Assembly (NCBI RefSeq): GCF_010500245.1 | Contig: NZ_JAAGOX010000022.1 | Location: 372,001-436,000 of the forward strand | Length of the DNA: 64,000 nt | From: Ruegeria sp. PrR005 | GTDB lineage: Bacteria; Pseudomonadota; Alphaproteobacteria; Rhodobacterales; Rhodobacteraceae | Direction of reading: 5' to 3' | Part shown: positions 16,913 through 25,263 of the stretch, piece after piece | How positions within the stretch are numbered: position 1 is the first letter of the stretch | How the letters are laid out: each line of letters starts with the position of its first letter | Program-made: the position numbers and the translations under genes | Notes under the pieces: generated by a model | Seen by the model: only the letters and a program-made list of their open reading frames with translations | Databases searched by the model: none | Told to the model about the DNA's origin: nothing

Positions 16913-17974
16913 ATGACCGCTGTTTCCGCTCTTTACGCCGCCCGTGTCGCCGAGGGCGCCCTGCATGCCGATACCGCCCAGGAGGCGGCGCTGGCCGAGT
17001 TCGACCGGATTTTCGAAGCGTTGAGCGCCCCGGTAAAACGCGGGTTGTTCCGCAAGGCGCCGCCGCCGCCCCGGGGGGTGTACCTGTGGGGCGGGGTCGG
17101 GCGCGGCAAGTCGATGCTGATGGACCTGTTTGTCGAGGCGCTGGGCGATACGGTGCCGGTGCGCCGGGTTCATTTCCACGCCTTCATGCAGGAAATCCAC
17201 GCGGGCATGCACGAAGCGCGCGCCAAGGGCGTGGCCGATGCGCTGGCGCCCGTTGCCGATGCGGTTATCCGCTCGGTCAAGGTGCTGGCGTTCGACGAGA
17301 TGCAGATCACCGATATCACCGACGCGATGATCGTGGGGCGCCTGTTCGAGGCGCTGTTTGCGGCGGGCGTGGTGGTGGTGACCACTTCGAACCGGGTGCC
17401 GGACGATCTCTACAAGGACGGGTTGAACCGGCAGCTGTTTTTGCCCTTCATCCAGTTGATCAAGGAGCGGATGCGGGTGTGGGAGATGGTCTCTCCCACC
17501 GATTACCGGCAGAACCGGCTGGAGGGCGCCCGCGTCTATTTCTCGCCCATCGGGCCTGAGGCACGGGCCGAGATCGCGACGATCTGGCGCGACCTGACCG
17601 GGGGGGCGGGGGGGCCGCTGATCCTCAAGGTCAAGGGCCGCGATGTGGAGTTGCCCGCGTTCCGCAACGGCATCGGGCGGGCCAGTTTCTATGATCTCTG
17701 CGGGCGGATGCTGGGACCGGGCGATTACCTGGCCATCGCCGAGGCGGTCAAGGTTCTGGTGCTGGAAGACATCCCGCGTCTGAGCCGCAACAATTTCAAC
17801 GAGGCCAAGCGGTTTGTGACCCTGATCGACGCGCTCTACGAGGCGCGGGTGCGGCTGATCTGTTCGGCGGCGGCCGAGCCGGAGATGCTCTATGTCGAGG
17901 GCGAGGGCACGTTCGAATTCGAACGCACCGCCTCGCGCCTGCGCGAGATGCAGGACAAGGATTGGGGCGTCTAG
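16913..17974 (+). CDS. zapE: Cell division protein ZapE / AFG1-like ATPase
   Basis: AFG1/ZapE-family ATPase, 353 aa, a peripheral P-loop protein linked to Z-ring function in E. coli and to mitochondrial protein quality control in eukaryotes. Walker A is WGGVGRGKSMLMD near residue 60, Walker B is LAFDEMQITD, and a TTSNRVPDDLY sensor segment follows. The FHAFMQEIH motif typical of the family is present. Start ATG 16913 has no strong ribosome-binding site, but the MTAVSALYAARV beginning fits relatives. A 65-base repeat element follows the stop before the convergent carbonic anhydrase gene. Confidence 0.92.
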   Translation: MTAVSALYAARVAEGALHADTAQEAALAEFDRIFEALSAPVKRGLFRKAPPPPRGVYLWGGVGRGKSMLMDLFVEALGDTVPVRRVHFHAFMQEIHAGMHEARAKGVADALAPVADAVIRSVKVLAFDEMQITDITDAMIVGRLFEALFAAGVVVVTTSNRVPDDLYKDGLNRQLFLPFIQLIKERMRVWEMVSPTDYRQNRLEGARVYFSPIGPEARAEIATIWRDLTGGAGGPLILKVKGRDVELPAFRNGIGRASFYDLCGRMLGPGDYLAIAEAVKVLVLEDIPRLSRNNFNEAKRFVTLIDALYEARVRLICSAAAEPEMLYVEGEGTFEFERTASRLREMQDKDWGV

Positions 17975-17995
17975 CGCGGTCTGGTCTGGGTCTGT

Positions 17996-18060
17996 CAGGG
18001 GGCGCTGCCCCCGCCGCCCTTCGGGCGACTCCCCCGGAGTATTCTGACCAGAAAGAAGCA
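17996..18060 (+). repeat. Interspersed repeat, copy 2, with hairpin
   Basis: A perfect stem GGGGGC-GCT-GCCCCC (17998-18012), a GC-rich linker, then CTCCCCCGGAGTATTCTGACCAGAAAGAAGC-like sequence ending at 18059. The core GAGTATTCTGACCAGAAAGAAGC begins at 18037. It lies in the 197-base gap between the convergent zapE and carbonic anhydrase genes, where the hairpin could end transcription. The same two-part layout occurs, inverted, at 42861-42930. Confidence 0.75.
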
Positions 18061-18171
18061 GAGTTTCAGGTGGCGCCGGGCGCACCCTGTCGTCCGCCGC
18101 GTCAGCGGCGCCCGGCCCAACGGCCGCGGATCGTCAGATCCGGCGGCAGGCGGGAGCGCTTGCGGTCTGGG

Positions 18172-18822
18172 TCAGACCGGTACGAACCTGTCGGCGGCCG
18201 GGTCGAAGCATTGCAGCCCGCCTTCGCCGATATCGGTCCAGAGGCCGTGCAGGCTGAGGGTTCCGTCATCGATCGCGGAGGCGATGAAGGGGAAGGTCAT
18301 CAGGTTTTCCAGCGAGGCCACGACCGCGTGTTTTTCCAGCTGGCGCACTTGTTCGTCCTCGTCGCTGATCGCGGCCACGTGTTCGTATTTCGGTTTGAGG
18401 ATGTCCATCCAGCGACCGACAAAGCTTTCCTTGGCCTCCAGCTGCGGCGCGTGGCCCTTGCACATGTCGAGGCATCCCTTGACGCCGCCGCATTGCGAAT
18501 GGCCGAGCACGATCAGATGCGCCACTTTCAGCACGGTGACCGCGTATTCCACCGCCGCGCTGGTACCGTGGTGATCGCCGTCGGGCAGGTAGGGCGGCAC
18601 CAGGTTGGCGACGTTGCGGTGGATGAAGAACTCACCCTGGTCGGCGCCGAAGATCGAGGTCACGTGTACCCGGCTGTCGCAGCACGAGATCACCATTGCG
18701 CGCGGGCGCTGTCCCTCGGTCGCCAGCCGCCGGTACCAGACCTGGTTCTCGGCATAGGTCGTCGCTTTCCAGCCGTGGTAACGCTGTACCAGATAACTGG
18801 GCAGGGGGCGGGCGAGTTTCAT
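18172..18822 (-). CDS. Beta-class carbonic anhydrase
   Basis: Zinc enzyme interconverting CO2 and bicarbonate, 216 aa. The zinc and catalytic residues are in CCDSRV (Cys48, Asp50, Arg52) and LGHSQCGGV (His105, Cys108 by my count), and the HRNVANLVPP and SAAVEYAV segments are typical of beta carbonic anhydrases. The start ATG 18822 gives the usual MKLARPLPSYLVQRY N-terminus. No signal peptide, so cytoplasmic. It converges with zapE, and the next gene upstream is divergent with about 150 bases between. Confidence 0.94.
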   Translation of the reverse strand: MKLARPLPSYLVQRYHGWKATTYAENQVWYRRLATEGQRPRAMVISCCDSRVHVTSIFGADQGEFFIHRNVANLVPPYLPDGDHHGTSAAVEYAVTVLKVAHLIVLGHSQCGGVKGCLDMCKGHAPQLEAKESFVGRWMDILKPKYEHVAAISDEDEQVRQLEKHAVVASLENLMTFPFIASAIDDGTLSLHGLWTDIGEGGLQCFDPAADRFVPV

Positions 18823-18969
18823 CAGGGTCTTCCTGTCTGGTATTGGGTTGCAGGTGGCTTTAGGCCAGTTTGGCAGAAAATTCGAGATATTTCATGTCGC
18901 AGCCGCAACCTTTTGCAAACCTCTTTTGCGCCACGATGCCTGGCGTGTCGTGGGGGCACGAAAGATTGG

Positions 18970-19362
18970 GTGAGACTTGTGGTGGAAAAGATCGTGACGC
19001 TCGTACAGAGCGAATCCGTTCGCCTGGACCCGGAGCGTCTGGGCGGGCTTTATCGGCAATTGGGTGACGCGGGGGCCGAGGATGTGGTCTGTCGCGCCAT
19101 CGAGGAACTGGCGGTGCGCCTGTCGCATTGCGAGCGGCACTGGCGTCAGGGCGACTGGCGGAGCCTGCGCAAATGCGCGCGCTCGCTGATCGCGATTGCG
19201 GAACAGATCGGCATGGTGGCGCTGGCCCGGGTGGCCCGCAGCGTGACCGATGCGGTGGACAATGGCGATCAGGTCGCGACCAGCGCGGTGCTGTTCCGGC
19301 TGATCCGGGTCGGCGAGCGGTCGCTGACCGAGGTCTGGGATTTGCAGGACATGTCGATCTGA
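18970..19362 (+). CDS. Hypothetical protein, HPt-like helical pattern without phospho-histidine
   Basis: 130-aa soluble, mostly helical protein of unknown function. The stretch SLRKCARSLIAIAEQIGMVALARVARSVTDAVDNGD has the spacing of a histidine phosphotransfer (HPt) helix pair, but the position of the phosphorylated His is occupied by Lys/Cys, so if it is an HPt fold it is not a phospho-carrier. The start is uncertain: GTG 18970, 18979 and 18982 are in frame, none with a strong ribosome-binding site; a much longer upstream reading crosses non-coding sequence. The leucyl aminopeptidase gene follows 82 bases later in the same direction. Confidence 0.65.
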   Translation: MRLVVEKIVTLVQSESVRLDPERLGGLYRQLGDAGAEDVVCRAIEELAVRLSHCERHWRQGDWRSLRKCARSLIAIAEQIGMVALARVARSVTDAVDNGDQVATSAVLFRLIRVGERSLTEVWDLQDMSI

Positions 19363-19444
19363 CCGGTCCCGGGCCTTCGGTGGGGCTTGCGGGCGGGCCA
19401 ACTGTGGCTAGTCTGGGCACGTGTTCCAAACCCGAGGTCTAACG

Positions 19445-20824
19445 ATGCCGCTTGAATTCGCCCCTGCTGACGCCTCTGCGCGGCCCCTGCATGTGATTGA
19501 TCAGGCCGGTCTTGATAGCTGGCTGGAGGGGCAGCCCGACCGGGTGGCGGCCTGGGTGCGGGCCAGCGGTTTTACCGGGGCGATCGGCCATGTGCTGCTG
19601 ATCCCGGACGAGGCAGGCGCGCCGGTGGCGGCACTGGCGGGGTATGGCAAGCCCGAAACCCGGGCGCGCAAGCGGTTCGTTTTGGCCGCCGCGGCCGAAA
19701 AGCTGCCCGAGGGTGCGTGGCGTATCGCCTCGGGCCTGCCGCCCGAGGCGGCCGCGACCGAGGCGCTGGGCTGGTTGATGACCGGCTATGCCTTTGACCG
19801 CTACAAGGCGCAATCTCCGGCCAAGGCGCGGCTGGTTGCGCCCGAAGGTGTCGATGCGGCACGTATCGAGGTGCTGGCGGCGTCCGAGGCACTGACCCGT
19901 GATCTGGTCAACACGCCCGCGCAGGATATGGGACCGGATGCCTTGCAGGCGGCGGCCGAGGCGCTGGCGGCGGAATTCGGGGCCAGTTGCTCGGCGGTCG
20001 TGGGCGATGACCTGCTGACGCATAACTTTCCGATGATCCATGCGGTGGGCCGCGCCGCGACGCGCGCGCCCCGCCTGATCGAGATGTGCTGGGGCGAGCT
20101 CGGGCCCAAGCTGACGCTGGTGGGCAAGGGGGTCTGTTTCGACACTGGCGGGCTGGACCTGAAACCGGCATCCAGCATGCTGTTGATGAAAAAGGACATG
20201 GGCGGCGCGGCCAATGTGCTGGGGCTGGCGCGGATGATCATGGCGCTGGGTCTGAAGGTGCAGCTGCGGGTGCTGATCCCGGCGGTGGAGAACGCGGTGG
20301 CCGGCAATGCGTTCCGGCCCGGCGATATCCTGACTTCGCGCAAGGGGCTGACGGTCGAGATCAACAATACCGATGCCGAGGGGCGGCTGGTGCTGGCCGA
20401 TGCGCTGGCGCTGGCCGACGAGGGGGCGCCGGACATGGTGATCTCGATGGCGACGTTGACCGGCGCGGCGCGGGTGGCGGTGGGGCCGGACCTGGCGCCG
20501 TTCTATACCGATGACGACGCGGCCGCGCAGGCACTGGCCGAGGCGGCGGCGGGCGCCGCCGATCCGGTCTGGCGGATGCCGTTTCACACGCCTTATGAGG
20601 AACTGATCGAGCCGGGGATCGCCGATCTGGACAATGCGCCGGGCGGCGGCATGGCCGGGTCGATCACGGCGGCTTTGTTCCTGCGCCGGTTCGTCGCGGC
20701 GCGTTACATGCATTTCGACATCTTCTCGTGGCAGCAGGCCAATGCGCCGGGTCGGACCAAGGGCGGGTTCGGGCAAGGACCGCGCGCCCTGTTGGGCGCG
20801 CTGCCCCGGATGCTGAACCTGTGA
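19445..20824 (+). CDS. Leucyl aminopeptidase family protein (M17)
   Basis: Cytoplasmic two-metal aminopeptidase of family M17, 459 aa. The catalytic domain is intact: VGKGVCFDTGGLDLKP (catalytic Lys and metal Asp), MKKDMGGAA, and the signature NTDAEGRLVLADAL with the bicarbonate-binding Arg. The N-terminal domain (about 1-150) is shorter and more diverged than in PepA, as in the PepB-like branch, so a pepA role in plasmid resolution is not implied. ATG 19445 follows GAGGT. The stop overlaps the GTG start of the NlpC/P60 gene. Confidence 0.93.
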   Translation: MPLEFAPADASARPLHVIDQAGLDSWLEGQPDRVAAWVRASGFTGAIGHVLLIPDEAGAPVAALAGYGKPETRARKRFVLAAAAEKLPEGAWRIASGLPPEAAATEALGWLMTGYAFDRYKAQSPAKARLVAPEGVDAARIEVLAASEALTRDLVNTPAQDMGPDALQAAAEALAAEFGASCSAVVGDDLLTHNFPMIHAVGRAATRAPRLIEMCWGELGPKLTLVGKGVCFDTGGLDLKPASSMLLMKKDMGGAANVLGLARMIMALGLKVQLRVLIPAVENAVAGNAFRPGDILTSRKGLTVEINNTDAEGRLVLADALALADEGAPDMVISMATLTGAARVAVGPDLAPFYTDDDAAAQALAEAAAGAADPVWRMPFHTPYEELIEPGIADLDNAPGGGMAGSITAALFLRRFVAARYMHFDIFSWQQANAPGRTKGGFGQGPRALLGALPRMLNL

Positions 20825-21570
20825 GCGGCCGGGCTGTCATCCGGCCGGTCGTCGACCTGTTGCGGCGGCCCGACGGGCCGCGCGACCGGCAGGTGTTGCT
20901 GGGCGAGCGGGTGGAGGTTCTGGAGGTCTCGGACGGCTGGGCACGCGTGCGCGCCGCCAAGGATGGGTATGAGGGCTGGGTTCCTGCCACGGCACTGGGC
21001 GAAGATACGGAGCCGACCCATTGGGTCAGTGCGCCCTCGGCCCATGCCTATGCCGAGGCCGACCTGAAGAGCCCGGACCGGATGGCGATCAGTTTCGGGT
21101 CGCGGGTTGCGGTGCGCGCGGTGACGGGGCGGTTTGCCGAGACCGCGCATGGCCATATCCCGGTGCAGCACCTGATGCCGGTCGGCGAGAGGATGACCGA
21201 TCCGGTCGCGGTGGCGGAACTGTTTCTGGGCACGCCTTACCTGTGGGGCGGTGACAGCCGCTGGGGGATCGACTGTTCCGGGCTGGTGCAGGCGGCGCTC
21301 TTGGCCTGCGGGATCGACTGCCCCGGTGACAGCGGGCCGCAGTCGCGCGCGGTCGGGGCGCTGTTGCCTGCGGGTACGCGGCCCGAGCGGGGCGATCTGT
21401 TGTTCTGGACGGGCCATGTAGCGCTGGTGGCCGATGCCGGGCGGATCCTGCATGCCAACGGCAAGGACATGGCGGTGGCCTATGAGCCGCTGGAACAGGC
21501 CATAGACCGCATCGCCGCACAGGGCGAAGGCCCCGTGACCGCGCATCGCAGGCCCGCCATCCCCGCTTGA
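20821..21570 (+). CDS. NlpC/P60 family peptidase with SH3-like domain
   Basis: Cysteine peptidase of the NlpC/P60 family that cuts peptide stems of peptidoglycan, 249 aa. Residues about 1-125 form one or two bacterial SH3-like domains (GERVEVLEVSDGWARVRAAKDGYEGWV pattern), and residues 130-249 the catalytic domain. Catalytic residues are the Cys in DCSGLVQ, the His in TGHVALV and a polar third residue in ILHANG. No signal peptide is visible, which suggests action on recycled cytoplasmic muropeptides like relatives paired with aminopeptidases. Start GTG 20821 overlaps the aminopeptidase stop as GTGA, so the two are coupled; a joint role in muropeptide recycling is inferred. Confidence 0.9.
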   Translation: MSGRAVIRPVVDLLRRPDGPRDRQVLLGERVEVLEVSDGWARVRAAKDGYEGWVPATALGEDTEPTHWVSAPSAHAYAEADLKSPDRMAISFGSRVAVRAVTGRFAETAHGHIPVQHLMPVGERMTDPVAVAELFLGTPYLWGGDSRWGIDCSGLVQAALLACGIDCPGDSGPQSRAVGALLPAGTRPERGDLLFWTGHVALVADAGRILHANGKDMAVAYEPLEQAIDRIAAQGEGPVTAHRRPAIPA

Positions 21571-21623
21571 ACCCGCGCCACGGGTTCGATAGGGACAAAA
21601 CAGCGCGCAATCGGGAGGCTCTT

Positions 21624-22478
21624 ATGCAGGACGATCCGAAAACACTGGTTTCCACCGACTGGCTCGCCGCCCATCTGAAGGATCCCGATCTGCGGATTCT
21701 GGATGGGTCCTGGCACCTGCCGCATCTTGGCCGAGACGCCAAGGCCGAATATGACGCCGCCCATATCCCCGGCGCGCGGTTTTTTGACATCGACGATATC
21801 TCGGACCATCGGTCGGACTTGCCGCATATGGTGCCGCCGGTCGAGAAGTTCATGTCTCGGCTGCGGGCGATGGGCGTTGGCGATGGCCACCAGGTGGTGG
21901 TTTACGACTCGCTGGGTCTGCAATCGGCGGCGCGGGTGTGGTGGCTGTTCAAACTGATGGGGCAGGACAATATCGCCGTGCTGGATGGCGGTCTGCCGAA
22001 ATGGCAGGCCGAGGGGCGCGAGACCGAGGATCTGCCGCCGGTGGTGCGCGACCGTCACATGACGGTGCGGGTACAGAACCATCTGGTGCGCGATGTGACG
22101 CAAGTGTCGGCGGCGGCCAAGCTGCACGATCACGAGATCGTCGATGCCCGCTCGGCCGGGCGCTTTGCCGGGACCGATCCCGAACCGCGCCCAGGTCTGC
22201 GTGGTGGCCATATCCCGGGGTCGAAGAACGTGCCCTTTGGCACGCTCTTGAACAAGAACGGCACGATGAAATCGCCCGCCGACTGCCGCGCCGTGTTCGA
22301 GGCCGCAGGCGTCGATCTGTCCAAGCCGGTGATCACCACCTGCGGCTCGGGCGTGACGGCGGCCATTCTCAGCCTGGCGCTTCAGCGCATGGGCAAGACC
22401 GATCACTCGCTTTATGACGGCTCCTGGGCTGAATGGGGTGCCTTCCCGACCCTGCCCGTCGCAACTGGAGAGAACTGA
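21624..22478 (+). CDS. sseA: 3-mercaptopyruvate/thiosulfate sulfurtransferase
   Basis: Two-domain rhodanese, 284 aa, transferring sulfane sulfur from 3-mercaptopyruvate or thiosulfate. The N-terminal rhodanese domain (1-140) is structural; the C-terminal domain carries the active-site loop CGSGVTA, whose Ser/Gly/Val composition favours mercaptopyruvate over thiosulfate. ATG 21624 is preceded by GGGAGG. Its TGA stop shares a base with the ATG of the aminotransferase gene (TGATG), so the two are translationally coupled. An aminotransferase acting on cysteine would make 3-mercaptopyruvate, which gives this pairing biochemical sense. Confidence 0.93.
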   Translation: MQDDPKTLVSTDWLAAHLKDPDLRILDGSWHLPHLGRDAKAEYDAAHIPGARFFDIDDISDHRSDLPHMVPPVEKFMSRLRAMGVGDGHQVVVYDSLGLQSAARVWWLFKLMGQDNIAVLDGGLPKWQAEGRETEDLPPVVRDRHMTVRVQNHLVRDVTQVSAAAKLHDHEIVDARSAGRFAGTDPEPRPGLRGGHIPGSKNVPFGTLLNKNGTMKSPADCRAVFEAAGVDLSKPVITTCGSGVTAAILSLALQRMGKTDHSLYDGSWAEWGAFPTLPVATGEN

Positions 22479-23662
22479 TGTTCGAAAACCTCAAGGCGCA
22501 GCCTGCGGACAAGATCCTTGCATTGATGCAGATGTACAAGGACGATCCGCGCACCGACAAGATCGACCTGGGCGTTGGCGTCTACAAGAACGCCGAGGGC
22601 GTGACCCCGGTGATGCGCGCCGTCAAGGCCGCCGAAAAGATCGTGTGGGAGAGCCAGGAAAGCAAATCCTATACCGGGCTGATCGGCGATCCGGCCTATT
22701 CGGATGCGATGATCAAGCTGATCTTGGGCGATGCGGTGCCGCGCGCCAATGTGGGCGCTGCGGCCACGCCGGGGGGCACCGGCGCCTGTCGTCAGGCGTT
22801 CGAGCTGATCAAGATGGCCGGCCCCGAGGCGCGCGTTTTCGTGTCGGACCCGACCTGGCCCAACCATATCTCGATCCTGAACTACCTGGGCATGACCATG
22901 GTGCCCTATCGCTATTTCGATGCCGAAACCCGTGGCGTCGATTTCGAGGGCATGCTGGCCGATCTGGAACAGGCGCGCGCGGGCGACGTGGTGCTGCTGC
23001 ATGGCTGCTGCCACAACCCGACCGGCGCCAACCTGAACCTGGTGCAGTGGCAGGAGGTGGTAAAGCTGATCAATGCCAAGGGTCTGGTTGCGATGATCGA
23101 CATCGCCTATCAGGGCTTTGGCGACGGGCTGGAGGAAGATGCGCAGGGCACCCGGCTGGTGGCCGCGTCGGTCAAGGAATGCCTGATCGCGGCATCCTGT
23201 TCCAAGAACTTTGGTGTTTACCGCGAGCGCACCGGCCTGTTGATGGCGGTGAGCCAGGACAGCGGCCAGACCGCGCTGAACCAGGCAACCCTGGCGTTTC
23301 TGAACCGTCAGAATTACTCCTTCCCGCCCGATCACGGGGCGCGGGTGGTGACGACGATCCTGAACGATGACGCGCTGCGCGCCGACTGGATGGCCGAGCT
23401 GGAGGAAATCCGCCTGTCGATGCTGGGTCTGCGCCAACAACTGGCCGACGAGTTGCAGCGGCTGACCGGCTCGGACCGGTTCGGCTTCATCGCGCAGCAT
23501 CGGGGCATGTTCTCGCGCATAGGTGCGGCGCCCGAGCTGGTCGAGAAGCTGCGGACCGAGTTCGGCATCTACATGGTGGGCGACAGCCGGATGAACATCG
23601 CCGGGCTGAACGCCAAGACGGTACCGATCCTGGCCAAGGCGATTGTCGACGCCGGGATCTGA
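22478..23662 (+). CDS. Aspartate/aromatic amino acid aminotransferase (class I)
   Basis: PLP-dependent class I aminotransferase of the AspC/TyrB type, 394 aa. Seen are IDLGVGVYKN at the N-terminus, the SYTGLIGDPAY segment, HNPTGANL, and the PLP lysine in SCSKNFGVYRERTG, with the C-terminal substrate Arg in GDSRMNIAGL. Preferred substrates (aspartate, tyrosine, phenylalanine or cysteine) cannot be separated here. It is coupled to sseA by a TGATG overlap; transamination of cysteine to 3-mercaptopyruvate would feed the sulfurtransferase (inference). It ends at a strong terminator. Confidence 0.93.
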   Translation: MFENLKAQPADKILALMQMYKDDPRTDKIDLGVGVYKNAEGVTPVMRAVKAAEKIVWESQESKSYTGLIGDPAYSDAMIKLILGDAVPRANVGAAATPGGTGACRQAFELIKMAGPEARVFVSDPTWPNHISILNYLGMTMVPYRYFDAETRGVDFEGMLADLEQARAGDVVLLHGCCHNPTGANLNLVQWQEVVKLINAKGLVAMIDIAYQGFGDGLEEDAQGTRLVAASVKECLIAASCSKNFGVYRERTGLLMAVSQDSGQTALNQATLAFLNRQNYSFPPDHGARVVTTILNDDALRADWMAELEEIRLSMLGLRQQLADELQRLTGSDRFGFIAQHRGMFSRIGAAPELVEKLRTEFGIYMVGDSRMNIAGLNAKTVPILAKAIVDAGI

Positions 23663-23680
23663 GTCCCAACGCCTAATGGC

Positions 23681-23707
23681 AAAGGCCGCCCCAACGGGCG
23701 GCCTTTT
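23681..23707. terminator. Rho-independent terminator, bidirectional
   Basis: Perfect 11-base stem AAAGGCCGCCC (23681-23691) / GGGCGGCCTTT (23696-23706), loop CAAC, followed by a further T. The A-run and T-run make it usable from both sides, ending the aminotransferase transcript and the convergent membrane-protein gene that stops at 23714. Confidence 0.9.
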
Positions 23708-23713
23708 GTCGTT

Positions 23714-24355
23714 TCAGGGCGCAAAGCCCGGCACGAACTGGCGCAGATAGGCCAGCCAGTCGGGTGGCAGCGCGATGTCGTAGAACGCGCCCAGCAGCAT
23801 CGCCACGATCAGGGCGGCGATGGTCCCCCCGGCAAGTGTCATGCCCCAGAACACCGCGCGGGCCTGTGCACGCGCGCCCCGGCGCAGCAGGATCAGCCGA
23901 AAGGCGCAGCCCAGATGCACGAACAGGGCAATCACGCCCAGGCTGTAATAGGGGATGAAATACCAGGTGAAGGGCGCGCCGCTCATCACCGAGGCGGGCC
24001 AGTAGAAATTGGTGTCCAGCCCGTCGACCCAGCGTGCCAGCGCCAGCGCGATCACGTGTTCGGTCATGAAATAGAGCACCAAACCACCCGAGATCACCTG
24101 TGCCCTCGCCCATGGCTCGCGTAACCCGCGCCGGACACGGGCGATCAGCAGTTTCAGCCCCAGACCCATCTGCACCAGCGCCGAGGTCAGAACCAGCGGC
24201 TCGACCACCGGATTGCGATAGATCAGGCGCAGTACGTCCTGGGTGGCGTTATAGGCGTTCACCCCCCATAGCCCGGACAGGTGGGTGATGAAATGCAGCA
24301 GCAGAAAAGCGGCAAACACCGCACCGTTCCAGCGGTGAATCTTGCGGGCGATCAT
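23714..24355 (-). CDS. Membrane protein resembling a succinate-dehydrogenase/cytochrome b-type subunit
   Basis: Integral membrane protein of 213 aa with about five hydrophobic helices. Histidines in the first helix region (IHRW, LLLHFITHLSG) and in later helices (MTEHVIAL, LFVHLGCAF) are spaced like heme b ligands in SdhC-like or b561-like anchors, but no iron-sulfur or flavin partner gene is present. Start ATG 24355 lies 5 bases after the Rrf2 gene stop, so both are one transcript and the regulator probably controls it. Function unknown; a redox-linked or nitrosative-stress role would fit an Rrf2 regulator, as inference. Confidence 0.75.
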   Translation of the reverse strand: MIARKIHRWNGAVFAAFLLLHFITHLSGLWGVNAYNATQDVLRLIYRNPVVEPLVLTSALVQMGLGLKLLIARVRRGLREPWARAQVISGGLVLYFMTEHVIALALARWVDGLDTNFYWPASVMSGAPFTWYFIPYYSLGVIALFVHLGCAFRLILLRRGARAQARAVFWGMTLAGGTIAALIVAMLLGAFYDIALPPDWLAYLRQFVPGFAP

Positions 24356-24360
24356 GGCGC

Positions 24361-24870
24361 CTACTCCCTGGCGGTCGTGTCTTGCGAAAGTTTGTCTTGG
24401 AACCAGGCCAGCGCCTTGGCGGCCTGTTCCGGTGGGGTATCCTGCATCCCCATTCGCCCGATATCGGCCAGCGTCACACCGGCCAGTTCGCGCCGCCACG
24501 CCGCCTCGGCCCGCCACATCGAGCGGGCGATGCCGCAGGGGCGCAGGTATTTGTCATCGGCCACGCCGCTGGGTCCGCAGCGGCGCAGTTCGGTGCAGCG
24601 GAACTGTCGCTCGGGGCCGTCGATGGCCTGAACCATGTCGAGCAGGGTGATTTGCGCAGGTGGGCGGGCCAGCGCATAGCCGCCGCGCGGCCCGCGGCGG
24701 GTTTCGACAATGCCCGCCGCCGACAGTTTCTGCATCTGCTTGGCCAGATAGGGCTCGGGCAGGTCAAAGAACTCGGCCAGAAGCCGGGCGGGTAGCGGGG
24801 TGTCGGGGGGCAGGGCGGCCAGCAGGCTACAGGCATGCGCCGCCCATTCCAGTCCTTCGGTGTGTTTCAT
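24361..24870 (-). CDS. Rrf2-family transcriptional regulator
   Basis: 169-aa regulator with an N-terminal winged helix (EGLEWAAHACSLLAALP; recognition around LPEPYLAKQMQKLSAAGIVETRRGPRGGYALA). The Cys pattern RCTELRRC then PCG after about 12 residues supplies three candidate ligands for an iron-sulfur cluster, as in NsrR/IscR/RirA relatives, with wider spacing than NsrR. The start is ATG 24870; the earlier in-frame start falls in the promoter. An imperfect dyad GGATA-AAATA-TGTCC at 24876-24890 just upstream is a candidate operator. Co-transcribed with the membrane protein gene. Confidence 0.9.
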   Translation of the reverse strand: MKHTEGLEWAAHACSLLAALPPDTPLPARLLAEFFDLPEPYLAKQMQKLSAAGIVETRRGPRGGYALARPPAQITLLDMVQAIDGPERQFRCTELRRCGPSGVADDKYLRPCGIARSMWRAEAAWRRELAGVTLADIGRMGMQDTPPEQAAKALAWFQDKLSQDTTARE

Positions 24871-25025
24871 AAAGCGGATAAAATATGTCCGTAATAGAGT
24901 CGTCAAGCCCCGATCGCTCCTTGGTTCACGAGGCCGTGTTGTGCGGGTCAGGTGTGCCGTGAGAAGGTTGCGCTTTGCGGGCGGGAGTTGTATTCGGTTA
25001 TAGGAATATGAAGTGAGGCTGTCAG

Positions 25026-25256
25026 ATGTTCCCCGCCCGTTTTGCCCCGATCCTGTTTGCCCTGATCATGTCTGGGTTGATGTCCTGTATCGTCACCTGC
25101 ATCGCGACCCTGCGCGCGGTGGGGATGAGTGATGACATGGCAGACAAATGGATGGGGGCCTGGGGGATCGCCTGGCCCACCGCCTTTGTGGTTCTGCTGT
25201 TCGTGGCGCCGCTGACCCGCCGGATGGTCGCGGCCCTGGTGCGCGCCGAGGGCTGA
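25026..25256 (+). CDS. DUF2798 small membrane protein
   Basis: 76-aa protein with two hydrophobic helices (residues 7-30 and 47-66) separated by a polar turn with Asp/Lys, matching the DUF2798 pattern (a short MSxLMSxxVT first helix and the WxxAWPTAFVVL second helix). Function unknown. It stops 8 bases before the end of the convergent polA gene. The 155 bases upstream contain an AT-rich stretch around TTATAGGAATAT that may be its promoter. Confidence 0.82.
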   Translation: MFPARFAPILFALIMSGLMSCIVTCIATLRAVGMSDDMADKWMGAWGIAWPTAFVVLLFVAPLTRRMVAALVRAEG

Positions 25257-25263
25257 GCGAAGC

